From: Thuidium tamariscinum
Taxonomy: Eukaryota > Streptophyta > Bryopsida > Hypnales > Thuidiaceae
Length of the DNA stretch: 64,000 nucleotides
Assembly: GCA_947034885.2 (NCBI GenBank)
Contig: OX344751.2
Location: 40,949,082-41,013,081, forward strand
Direction: 5' to 3'
The number at the start of each line of letters is the position of its first letter. The first letter of the stretch is position 1. The notes beneath the pieces were generated by a model, which did no database searches, was not told where the DNA came from, and saw nothing but the letters and a program-made list of their open reading frames with translations. Position numbers and translations under genes: made by a program. This document shows positions 47,992 through 58,608 of the stretch, piece after piece.

Positions 47992-48718
47992 GGGTCGTTG
48001 CAAGAAACACTTACCGGTTTTGGCTCAAAATGGCTCAAAATCAATGAGTCTTGTGAGTCCTATGACCCTTTGAAATAATTTTTTTTTAAATTGAAAAAAA
48101 TATGGATAATTTGAAGAGCAATGAGAATATTATGTCTCTTGAAATTCAGACCTAAATTTTTTTTTCTCTAAATGTTATAGACAATGGGAAATACAATGAA
48201 AAGAGCTCTTTTTTCACTAATTTGGTAAAAATAGTAAAAAAATTCAAAAAATGAAAATGAAAAATCCATTTTTTCTTCAAGTAAAGGTATTTCTTTTCCA
48301 ACAAATTTCATCTTTGGAAAAAATAAATTCTATTCTCTACACTTGCGCAAAGTCATCCACTTTGACAACATGTGGAAGTTGGACAGTTTAATATTTTCAA
48401 AAATTCTTTTTGGGGATTTTGTAACTATACTATATATCTAAGCATGACAATTTTCAGCTCAAAATTTGCATTTTTGGGTCAAAAATAGAACTAAAACCCC
48501 CCCAAATGGCTAAGGTAGACAGCCAATTGGGGGCAGTTTAAAAATAGTAAACTAGTTTTGAAAAATTGAAAAAATTACACAACATATAAAACTTTTGTGT
48601 GCACCTTCATTCCAAATTTCAAGTTGATAAGGCAAACAATGCAAAAGTTATGAGCAAAAAACTACTTGTTGGAGGTCAAGGGGACAAAAAATAGGACAAG
48701 TGTTTCTTCCAATCACCC
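47992..48718. mobile_element. MITE nested in the CACTA element, perfect TGGA duplication
   Basis: 727 bp from GGGTCGTTGCAAGAAACACTT to ..AGTGTTTCTTCCAATCACCC, flanked by TGGA at 47,988-47,991 and 48,719-48,722. Inverse orientation relative to the copies at 12,772 and 16,452. The best-preserved member; it fixes the family's ends and a 4-bp target duplication. Confidence 0.8.
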
Positions 48719-50314
48719 TGGACGTGAGTCATTTTCATTGACTTATTTCACTATCTCACAACGGCATGGGTTGTACACATACGAAGTCATTTTCAAGTCA
48801 TTTTGGAGTTCCACAATAGAGGTTATGAAGAAGGTCCTAGTCATGCACATATAGTCATAGTTGAGTTCCTCTTATTTCTTAATTTTTGCTACTGCAGTCA
48901 TGATGAAGTCATATTTCAGTGACTTTGTAGTCATTTGAGCAGATAGGACATTAAAGTTGCATTCGACATGGCCAACGCACATGCCTATAGTGCTGAAAAA
49001 TGCATGCAACTGCGAGCAAAGGGTCAAGACTTTCCAATGCATGATGACATTCATGCAGCCAAATTCAATGACTTCTAATTGACTCACTCCTGATTAGCAC
49101 AACGACTATAGTGACTATGCATACGTGACTCTAATGTCACTAGTACAGAGAAAAAGGACTCTTGCATTTATACAACTCCGAAATCAGGTCAGTGCAATAT
49201 AAACCACAGTATACATATGCAATGGTAAGGATTCAGGGACCAATCACGCACATTATACAAGCTATGATATGAAACCAAAGAGAAATGTTGATTCAGTCGG
49301 TCACCAACAATGCAGTCAATTGCCCTAAAAGAGGTCCCACAAAATGCTTGTAGGCAAATAGCATTTCAAATGTTACATTTACAATAGTTATGCAATCCTA
49401 CAAGATTCCCAAAATATCCATCTTGATTTTGACCTATAGAAAAGGGTTACCAAAAAATGAAACTCAAGTAGTTGGCTTCATGTATTTTTGGTCCCACACT
49501 GTACATGTTCCCTTTACATGTTCAATGTTTGTTTGGTTGTTGCTGGAATTGGGGTATATAAGTGCTGCCCCTACATACAAGATGTCCCGAACATCCACCT
49601 TCAACTATGTCTCAAGAATATCCTGGAAGTGGAACTTGTGTTGGCCTGGGAAGCCACTAATGTTTCCCACCGCCACTTTTTGCCTGATCGCTCGTGGGTT
49701 CATTAGAAACACTTCGTCGCTGAGCTTGTACTACAACCATGCCAAACATCAGTCCAAATGACCTACAAATATTAAACTCTCCTCACTGAATCCCTCGCAT
49801 ACATTGTTCTTTCATGTGACTTCCACGTAACCCCAGTTCAACTTCTAAGGGACTAGTCTGCCTACTCTGACTTCTAATCGAATCTATTGTTACTTCAATA
49901 AGGTTATAAGGTGTCACTACTAGATTTGTTGACAGAACCACTTGTACGTAACTCATGCATGACTTCGGATATTCCATACTCAATATGTTACTGTGTTCTG
50001 ACTTCACTGAATCTATGAAATGACTTCAAGATGATTGTACAGAAATATTTCTCCTAAAAGGGAATGGCAAGCGCCTAACAGTTGGAGGATTTAAACTCAC
50101 CTTCTTCGTGGATTGTCCGGAATCTTTTTTGTCTGCTGTCGATGCTCCCTTCGATTTCGGATCTCGCTTTTGCACCTTTCCTTGCATATACATTGGCAAC
50201 CTCTTAGATACAAAGCTCTAAGGAAGGTGAAGGGACGCCTTCACATGTGGAACCCAAGGGTTGGAGAGTCCCCTCACCTTCCACAATGTCTAGGAACTCA
50301 TATGCATTTCCAAT
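48719..50314. other. CACTA subterminal DNA and 3' region of the minus-strand gene
   Basis: AGTCAT-type words are frequent up to about 49,140. On the minus strand a donor-like GAAGAAG|GTGAGT occurs near 50,100, so one more 3' exon of the FCP1-like gene may end there. Other open frames are short and unrecognised. Confidence 0.35.
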
Positions 50315-51327
50315 TCAGCGTCTCTGTAGCATTTCAGACATTGAGTCGTTGGTAATTTCTGGAAATTTCAATCGGAAGGCAACAACGCTTGGGCAATTGT
50401 ACCAAGCCTCCAACAGCGGCCACAAGTACCTTTTTAGATACTCCTTGTCATTTGCCAATGTGCAAATCCACTTCACATAGAAAGGAGTGCTTATGATCAC
50501 ATTAGCGTTGGGGTTGGTAGCCACCCTACTGTGCACACTATCTACTACTAAAGTGTTTTTTGCTCTAAACTTTGGCCACGCTGCATATACTGCCTCTAAG
50601 TTCTTCACAAGGTCACTTCTTGACCCACCTTGTATGTCTTTCTACTCACAATGTTTACCGGACCAAGAAAACAGTGGCATTGCTTTTGTGGATGTCAACC
50701 CGGACAATATAGAAGGAACAACGTCATCCATATATGATTGGCTCTTGGTACCCCAAAAAGCTACGGAAAAGTAATAGAAGCATTTGATTAAAAATGGTTT
50801 CAGCCAAGGCCTAAAAACCACCCTCTTGCAATTAGTATTCGTGGTACTCTTGATTTTACTATTTGGATTTGCATCAGTCAACAAACTACAATCCAGAAGC
50901 GTACCATGCACATTAAATATCACTAGTTTTGGCAATTTCGGTTTTGGGTTCGAGGTCAAGTTCCTCAATGCACCAGAAGGACTCTCCCCCCTCAATTTCT
51001 ACATTGGAACCCCAACCAATGAGTTTACCTTCATGGGTGACTTCGGAGGTTTCCTGGTTTTCTTCTGCAAGACCTCGGGTCCGGCTACCTCTTTGACAGT
51101 TGCTTTGGAGCCTTGAATGTCTCCCTCCACTGTATCGTCCGCTTGAACTTCAAGTGGCACATCTTCCTCATGGGTTGGGTTCTTGGAGTTCTTCGGATTC
51201 GTTGTCAAAGGACTGCCGTTATTGTCTGCGACCTTCATTGTGTCTTCCTTCAGGTTGACCTCCGCAGCTACATTGTCGTCCGTGTCATTGTTTTCTTCTG
51301 CCTCCGTCTCGAATTCAGCACTTCTAG

Positions 51328-51697
51328 CAATACAACAAAACATGGTAAAAAAAACCGCGCAGGAACTTCCAAAGTGGTTTCTTTTGCCATGAATTTGTGC
51401 GCGTCTTTCTTTGCGCGTTGCGCGTAGTAGACAGCCAACTTTGGCAGCAATTTCCCACTGCATTTTTGGAATTAGGAAGCTTGTCATATATCATTGGAAA
51501 GGTATTTTGGGTATTTTGAATACCTTTCCAATGATATATGACAAGCTTCCTAATTCCAAAAATGCAGTGGGAAATTGCTGCCAAAGTTGGCTGTCTACTA
51601 CGCGCAACGCGCAAAGAAAGACGCGCACAAATTCATGGCAAAAAAAACCACTTTGGAAGTTCCTGCGCGGTTTTTTTTACCATGTTTTGTTGTAGTG
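51328..51697. mobile_element. CACTA-type foldback MITE 1, TAG duplication
   Basis: 370 bp, almost perfect palindrome centred near 51,510. The right end is CACTACAACAAAACATGG in inverse; the left end is CAATACAACAAAACATGG (third base changed). TAG at 51,325-51,327 and 51,698-51,700. GCGCGTCTTTCTTTGCGCG-type GC-rich words in the arms. Its mirrored open frames on both strands are artefacts of the palindrome. Confidence 0.85.
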
Positions 51698-51710
51698 TAG
51701 TCTTCTGTAT

Positions 51711-52059
51711 CACTATAACAAAACATGGTCGAAAAAACCCGCGCAGAAATTATTTTGTGGTTTTTTTGCCATGTTTTTGTGCGTGTTTTTCTTTGCGCGT
51801 TGCGCGTAGTGAACAACCAACTTTGGTAGCAGTTTCCCACTGCAATTTTTGGAGTTAGGAAATGTGTCATATATCAATGAAAAACCTTTTCATTGATATA
51901 TGACACATTTCCTAACTCCAAAAATTGCAGTGGGAAACTGCTACCAAAGTTGGTTGTTCACTACGCGCAACGCGCAAAGAAAAACACGCACAAAAACATG
52001 GCAAAAAAACCACAAAATAATTTCTGCGCGAGTTTTTTCGACCATGTTTTGTTATAGTA
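51711..52059. mobile_element. CACTA-type foldback MITE 2, TAT duplication
   Basis: 349 bp palindrome centred near 51,885, starting CACTATAACAAAACATGG and ending in its inverse with one change. TAT at 51,708-51,710 and 52,060-52,062. Same family as MITE 1 with diverged arms, so a separate insertion and not a duplication. Only 13 bp separate the two. Confidence 0.85.
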
Positions 52060-53263
52060 TATTGGCGTCTCTTCTACTGCAGCTGCAACGTTAGCTACAG
52101 TCTGAGTGTCAACCGCACACGCCGTATCACTAACAGCTGCTGGTCGGACCTGAGATTGACCAGGTGATGGCTTCGTGACTTCCTGAGTCGCCTTCGCACT
52201 TACAACCTTCCACTGCTATTTGGCTAATTTCTTATCAGTTGTAGTCTTCTCTAACCTCGTTAGCTCTGACAATGAAGACTCAAGAAGGATATTCACAGGA
52301 TTTACAATTTTCTGTTCTTCCACCTTCTTGATAGTGGGCTTCCCTTTTTTCTTTTACGGTTCCACTATCGTTGAGCATGACGGCACCAAGATCTAGAACC
52401 TTCTTCTTGGACTGAGGCAGCAATCTTGTGGCTTCAAGCCCATGACGTCCACGCATGTCTTCATTTTCGAGCGCTGAGTGGGTGATGGAGGGGCATACTC
52501 CATCCCCAACCTTACTCTTCACTACCAAAGATTGGACCATGGACCGCAATTCTTCTAATGCGTTGGACTGGGCTTGATTACTGGCCAAGAACTTGTCCAT
52601 CTTTGCGTCCACATCTTCCTTCCAAGATTCCATCATTTTCCACCGATGAGATTCATCTGCCCCCCTCCCTTCTTTGGACAGGCAACCATATACACAGTTG
52701 TCATCAGTCATTTTCATGTCATAGAATAGTCAACACTAATGACAATACTACTTCAGTGACACTCCTACGCGATAGAGCTTCAACTGGAAAATGAGTATGA
52801 GTCATACTTCACAACTAGGGACGACTGGCACATGATCTAGGACAACTTGCCAAAGAAATAAAATACACATGGAAATAATTTAATGTGCCCTGAATCAACT
52901 TCAGCGGCATCTTAATTACATATGACGACTTAGAGAATGGTAGTATGTTTAAGGATTTCAAGTGGATCCTCCTCTTTAACACAAGCCAATGCACTAATGA
53001 ATATGTGGTTCAAACATGACAAACACAATGTGCACATTCACAATACAATGTGGCAGTCGTCACACAGTAGCTCACCATTCCAAATTTCCAATATGTCACC
53101 CAATACACAAATATTCTGTTCACCGTACCATTGGCTTATCTCTTCAATGTGAAGAAAACTAGACAAGCATGCATTTCCAACAGAATGGAAATGACTGACC
53201 TTTGAAGAACTAAGAAAACCAACCTACTATCCACAGACAACCGATAGCGAAGCCGGATCTTAC

Positions 53264-53347
53264 CGGTGGAGGAGCTCCCTGTCCTGCTCTTGACCGCCTC
53301 ACGTCACCAATGTCTATGATTCCAGGACTGACATCCCGTTGGGTACT
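53264..53347 (-). CDS. small internal exon of the CACTA-borne gene
   Basis: 84 bp, 28 codons in frame (STQRDVSPGIID then DVRRSRAGQGAPPP), between an acceptor TTTGGCAG and a donor CACCG|GTAAGA, both good consensus matches. It follows the larger exon at 53,488-54,480 in phase 0. No domain recognised. Decay elsewhere makes the gene non-functional as a whole. Confidence 0.5.
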
Positions 53348-53487
53348 CTGCCAAATACACAAAAGACCAGCTTCAGTTGTAGTCCAAACATATCTAGTAA
53401 CAAAAAATGACAAGAGACTTACTACTGATGGTTTTACAAAAGATGGAAAGCATGAAGACAGTCGACCAATTTGGAACAAAAACTAAC

Positions 53488-54480
53488 CACAATGTTGTCT
53501 TTCCCTGCCTTTCCTTTCCTCCCCACTAGGTCATAATTCTTTACACTTTTACGGGCTTCAGCCATCTTCAGCGCCTTGTCCTTCTGGGCATCAGTATTCC
53601 AGTACTCAACAAGTCGGTCCCACTGTTTGGGATCCACGCAAAGAGGAGCCTTCACAGTGCCTTTTGCTACCATTTTCTGGTAACGTCCTTTCAGCCGAGA
53701 TCTTTCAGACTTCAAATATCTTGTGACTATCACTCGAAAAGCACTCGTGCTCAATGGAATCCCCACATATTCAAACTCAGCATCGAGGGCTTCCCTAAGC
53801 TTCTTCACAACACGAGGCTCCTGCTCCTTCCAGTTAACAATGCTGATGTCTAGCGTCTTCGGGACTAGGTCTCTCAAGGCTTCGTCCCACGCATTTTTCC
53901 CGTCGCAGGTGTCGTCTATTTCTCCAGTTGACAAGACCGTCACAGGATTTGGTTTCATTCCAAAGGTAGCCCGCTGAAGACTACCCTGTTGGTATTCATT
54001 TTTCCTCTTCCGCCTAGACAAGCGTTCCTCTGTGTCTTGGGACGTACCCACGGGATACGGCTCATATGTTGCTGGTAGATAGCCCGACCACGCCCTTGCT
54101 GCTGGTGTAGGTGGTCCGCCAAACCAAGGACTTGCTGGTGGCCCCTAGCTAGATATATAGTGCCCAGGAACCTAATTCCATGGTGGTTGATTGTAATTAC
54201 CCTTGTCTGTAGGTGGTGGCAGTGGCGAAAACAGTACTTCACAGGATCCATATGGCGATGGCAATGGAGGTAGCTGTCTTTTTTGCTTAGCCCTAGAATC
54301 CACTAGTGGTTCCTCATCTTCTAGTCGTATGTCATCGTCAGATGAGTCCACGACCTGCCGATTGTTATCTACAAGATCAACATTGCCAACATGCGAGGGC
54401 TCATATTCTCTGAGTCGTAGCTTGTTTAGACTTGTGAATACAAAAAATTTACAGGAATTCATTGCTAAAAGTGACCACAA
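53488..54480 (-). pseudogene. CACTA-borne gene, Transposase_24 (Ptta/En-Spm)-like exon
   Basis: One minus-strand frame from about 54,480 to a donor ATTGTG|GTTAGT at 53,488. Two in-frame TAG stops lie near 54,170 and 54,150. The N-terminal part is acidic and Pro-rich with many Tyr/Gly (VDSSDDDIRLEDEEP, PPLPSPYGS). The distal part from about 53,850 (VNWKEQEPRVVKKLREAL, RYLKSERSRLKGRYQKM, PKQWDRLVEYWNTDAQKDKA, then a KSVKNYDLVGRKG tail) resembles the plant Transposase_24 family found in Ptta/En-Spm elements, a probable DNA-binding regulator of transposition. It sits upstream of the FCP1-like exon on the same strand. Confidence 0.6.
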
Positions 54481-54625
54481 TTTGTAGTGTACTCAATCAA
54501 TCAACGCCCATGCATGCTAAGTCACCAAGCAGCTAAAGCATGAACAAAACCATCAATTTCTCGATTGGCCTACCTAGGAAATTCTAACACAAACTACTAA
54601 ACAATGAGCATGATGCCAATGTACC

Positions 54626-54757
54626 TGCAGCAGTTGCGTCCTTGTTGGATTGCCGCTCAACTAGTTTACAAGCAATTGCTAGATTCATCATACCTTTCGC
54701 GATTTCTTCTTCATTGGACTCGGTCGCCTCTGAGGATGAATCGTGCTCGCTACTCAT
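54626..54757 (-). CDS. possible first exon of the CACTA-borne gene
   Basis: ATG at 54,757 begins MSSEHDSSSEATESNEEEI, an acidic start, and runs to a donor GCTGCAG|GTACAT at 54,625. The phase does not connect simply to the next exon (phase 1 against apparent phase 0), so either a base is lost or the exon belongs elsewhere. An upstream in-frame basic stretch (KKGDRRLPSTKSRRG) could extend it. Confidence 0.3.
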
Positions 54758-54841
54758 CGTTGGATCTCCAGCAACTCCTTCGTCCCGCTGCCCTCTACGT
54801 GATTTCGTAGATGGCAACCTACGATCTCCCTTCTTCCTCAA

Positions 54842-55749
54842 ATTGCAGCACAGGGGACCCGACTCCTTGTTCTTGGGTACACTAGATTTGTCCTTCTTCA
54901 GCTTCTTCTACTCCACATCCCTAATGCACAACGACGAGAAATCTGAGTTCACTCTATGTAGGAGAGCATCACACACGCTAGTAGTCTAAAATCGCAAGAG
55001 CACTAGCTGCGACATGAGATTGGAGCACTCCTGAACCTCTGACATCAACTGTAACAATGGTTAGGGTTTGGGTGACAAGTAGAGCATAGGATCCCTGGAC
55101 GCGCAGTACGGGCAGGGCTTCCACATGTTTGGAGTAATAATTACAGCCGCCTTTCTGCTTTTTCCTCATGCGCGACTAATAGTTCACTTGTATGCGACTT
55201 CAGAATTACTTTAGGGCAGTTGCATATGTGCCCAAAGACATATAACGCGACTTCTACGTCACTATTGGACAATTGCGGAGCAACTCCTACAACTTAGAGA
55301 GCCTTACCAATTACAGTCTCCCTTGAAAACCCTAGGTGAACGCCGCCCTATTGCTTGGGAATGTGTGCACAGATTAATGGTAACAGAACGGTCAACTAGG
55401 GGCGCGTTCAAAACGGCCCACGACTAAACTAGGTGCTCGATAAAGTAAACATTGAGGAACTCCAATGTCTACTCCACCCCATACTTTGCAAATAGTGTAT
55501 ACTTGTAAGTGGCAACAAGTTAGAATCATGAGAAATTCTTGAACTAAAAGCACAGAAGGGGAGAGAAGTTACAATTCCGCTCTTGTCGCTAGAGCTGGTT
55601 GCATGAATGTTGCCATGAATGCAATGTTTCGATCTTGCTGGAGCTCGTACTCTGTCTTCTCCGGCCAAGGACTTTCCATCGCGGATCTCCTACGTGATGG
55701 ATTGGTAAGTTGTCGTCCCTCCACTACCTCCTTCTCACACACTTCTATT
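54842..55749. other. CACTA internal DNA, 5' region of the minus-strand gene
   Basis: Short unrelated open frames only. Probably promoter and leader of the minus-strand CACTA gene. Confidence 0.3.
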
Positions 55750-56109
55750 CACTAGAAGAAAACTGCGTTGTATTTGACAAAAACTACATTGTAGTCAACA
55801 AAAACGCGTGTAGTGGATTGTGTTGAAGTCTCGAGTTGTTATGTGGAATTTTTCATCCTAACATGAAAATCTACATTTTACTTGTTGCATTCTACTTTTT
55901 ACTTGTTGAATTTTTCATTTTACTTGTTCAATTTTATGTTGAAATGTGGAAACGCAAAATTTTGTGTTATGGAGGGAGAATTCAACACAATCCACCCCAC
56001 ACGTTTTGTTGAATCCAACACAGTTCCAACGCAATCTTTGTTAAGTAAAACACAAATTTCACAAGTTCAACGCAATTTGGGGAATGAATAGTGCAATTTT
56101 CTTCTAGTG
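55750..56109. mobile_element. 360-bp CACTA-type foldback MITE, ATT duplication
   Basis: Starts CACTAGAAGAAAACTGCGTTG and ends ..GTGCAATTTTCTTCTAGTG. ATT at 55,747-55,749 and 56,110-56,112. Interior inverted words (TTGTGTTGAA / TTCAACACAA) support a partly paired foldback. Confidence 0.75.
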
Positions 56110-56112
56110 ATT

Positions 56113-58608
56113 GTAATCGATCACGTAGAGCACTAGATCGATAGAGTCCAGTCTCACTCCAAGCACGTAGTTCTGCAGCGCACATGAAGTTCATGAGTGA
56201 CAGTGCATGAGAGCGGTGCGACCTGGAATTCGTCAAGGGAACTTGTTTTGAAAACAAGAATGCAATACAAATGAAAGATGTAGGCGGTTTATGCTTAAGG
56301 AAGGTGGGTTCTAGTAAAGGATGGAGATTGGTGACTACGTATTTTTTTTTGGCGGCTGATAATTAATTGCCAATTTCAGTAATTACTAATTAGTGAGGGA
56401 CATGTGTTTTGATTAGAGTACATGCCTTCCTACAAAACGTAGCTCTAATTACAATTCGAGTGCACTCATTATAGTCCATATGATTTCTAAGCACTGTAAT
56501 CATGAGAAAACTAGTATTAGCGACATTTAGTCGTACGTCTCCCTAATTAGGCTATAATTAGCCTATTGTACTATGCCTTCTTTGGAGTGGTTTAAATGGG
56601 GGGTCTTCCTTGAAGTCGGCTCGTCAAACAAGTTGAGCTTCAGTCATGTTTAAATCGAAAGATGCATTTAATGACTGAGATGTCACTATTAGGAGTCATT
56701 CGGAAGTGGACCTATCTACAAAATGAGGCTGCAGTTTACTATGGACATAGTCATGAACCTCTTGCTTTATATTTGAAGCGCCAGAAAGATGTAGGTTCTG
56801 AACTGCATGCCTTCTAGAAAAATTTAATTATGTGGATCTTGAAATTCATGATAAATGCAATGTAAAATTGAGCACATGTTGAGTTACTCCTATGAATTCC
56901 ATTGAGAGATAAGAAAGCACTGTCTCATAGAGGATGAGTCTATGAAAACAGTTTGACAAAGAGTTTCTCCAACTATAGAATTGGATGCTCTCGTTGACTA
57001 TGTGGTTGCCTTCTGTGTAGGTATAGTGACTTCACGTGAAAGAGACCACTTTAGATCGGGTTTAGAACGGGCCTTCTACGATTCTACGGTACTAAGACTT
57101 ATCAACTTCCAAACACCTGTAGTGTTCCTTTTAGTCATCGCTGCAGGCCATGACCTATTGAAGTCATTCTTATGCTTGTAATAGAAGTTCAGTTTAAGTC
57201 CCCTATATTTTTTTCTAGAATGCTTTTTTACGGGTACTGGTGTAAGTGCCTTTGTGCATTCAAAAATACGCCTAAAACCGTTTGGTTAAATCTTGTCTAC
57301 ACATACAATATTATCTTGTTTATCCCTTTCAAAGGGCCATGCCCTCAAATACTATTACAATAGGTTGTTGCCATTGTCATGTTCAAGTCCAAATGAAAGT
57401 ACCTTGTTTGTTTGTGGATGTCTTCAAGTATCCAATCCACCTGTCTACGCCATCAATACTGTATGTAGGTGAACCACAACCACTGTATAAGAACAGAAAC
57501 TCTGTCTTAGCTTGCATTATAGAATGCCAAAGCGGAGGGTTTTTAGAGCTGCACCATTGTTTCGTCGTCAAAGACGTAGAGTACTTAGCCCGGATTTTAA
57601 TGATGAGGTGGATGTTAGGGAGATAATTAGTCCTTCACGTATGTCCATTTTAGAGGCCAAACCTATAGAGGTTGGTACAAGCAGTCGTTTGGTGTTACGC
57701 ATAGAAGATGGACATCCAGAACCGCCTTTGCCATGTTCTAGTGAACCAGGCGTACTAGACAATAATACATATCCTACTATTGGAGAGTTAGATCATCGAT
57801 TTGAATTCTAGTTATAGTTGGCTCTAGGTTCTACTGTACTAGTAGAAGGAGAAGACGGAAAGGCTAAGTTGGAAAATGCTTCTGAAGGAGCTTCCATGGT
57901 CATATCCAATAGTACAGAGACCACATCTTCATCCACCACCAAAAATATCCCCTAAACAGAGTCGTAAATAAGTCTACAGTAATAGAAAAGAGGATTAATA
58001 ACCTCATCTTTATTCCACTTTTATGACTACATATATCGCTCATAAACAAATTTTGGACTAAGATATTTCTCCTACTATTATTTGTAATATTTTTTCTAGA
58101 ATGCTTTTAATGAATGCAAGTTTGCAATTCTTGAAGTCAAATTCAAGAATCTTCTGTAAAGGATTTTGGGAGTTGGCAAATAGGTGGACGCCTTTACAAG
58201 TGCAAGGTTGTTTTGTTGCAGTGATGTTGCAGTGGCAAAAGACATGTAGAAGTCATTAAGGAGTGACTATGGAGACATATAAGCTATTAAGTAGTGACAT
58301 TGAAGCTGCAGAAGTCATGTGGAAGTCATTGAAGAGTGGCTTCAGACATATATCAGCTATTCAACAGTGATATGAACTACTTAGAAGTGGAAGTTAAATT
58401 CCTCTCGTAACATGCTACTTTGCATATTCCCATCCTCTGAATTCTATACTGGGAGTGTTAGGAATAGGACTGTAAACTTCAGTCTTTGAACGAATGAAGC
58501 TGCCACTTCTCTTAGTTCCACAAAAAGATGATACCAGCAAGATTTCCACTTACGGACATTCGCAGGTAAAGACTTTGAGATGACCGCTTGTGGATTCATG
58601 AATTGCAG
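56113..58608. other. inter-gene region of the CACTA element
   Basis: AGTCAT-type repeats recur at 56,610-56,760 and 58,240-58,380. A segment of about 880 bp (57,228-58,087) is bordered by direct repeats of TATTTTTTCTAGAATGCTTTT (57,205 and 58,088) and looks inserted; it holds one orphan ORF. Divergent promoters for the two CACTA genes would be expected in this region. Confidence 0.35.
57524..57811 (+). CDS. orphan 95-codon ORF, Arg-rich N-terminus
   Basis: ATG at 57,524 gives 95 codons to TAG at 57,809-57,811. The first 20 residues hold eight Arg (MPKRRVFRAAPLFRRQRRRV), then an acidic, Pro-rich body. Codon choice favours A/T-ending codons. It lies within the segment bordered by 21-bp direct repeats, so it was probably brought in from elsewhere. 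Upstream frames (57,280-57,520) do not connect without stops. No family recognised; chance ORF is a real alternative. Confidence 0.3.
   Translation: MPKRRVFRAAPLFRRQRRRVLSPDFNDEVDVREIISPSRMSILEAKPIEVGTSSRLVLRIEDGHPEPPLPCSSEPGVLDNNTYPTIGELDHRFEF

Larger units (their letters stand above)
50315..52717 (-). pseudogene. CACTA-borne gene, 3' exon: coiled coil, acidic linker and FCP1-like phosphatase domain
   Basis: Read on the minus strand, 52,717-52,350 codes a coiled-coil-like stretch (ESWKEDVDAKMDKFL, ALEELRSMVQSLVV). A one-base slip near 52,350 leads to a Ser/Thr/Val-rich part (LLESSLSELTRLEK). Two MITEs interrupt it, then an acidic linker follows (AEENNDTDDN). From about 50,945 the frame reads PKLVIFNVHGTLLD, FRPWLKPFLIKCF, VAFWGTKSQSYMDD, FSWSGKHCE, NTLVVDSVH and LWPLLEAW, the motif order of FCP1/SCP-type HAD phosphatases. 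The catalytic DxDG(T/N) is NVHGT and the IDD motif is VDS, so the phosphatase site is lost. In-frame TAG stops at 50,999 and 50,642 and one near 52,210 show decay. Confidence 0.7.

Noticed and set aside
51324-52094. Several mirrored open frames of 60-106 codons
   Set aside because: All lie inside the two MITE palindromes and reflect inverted repeat sequence.
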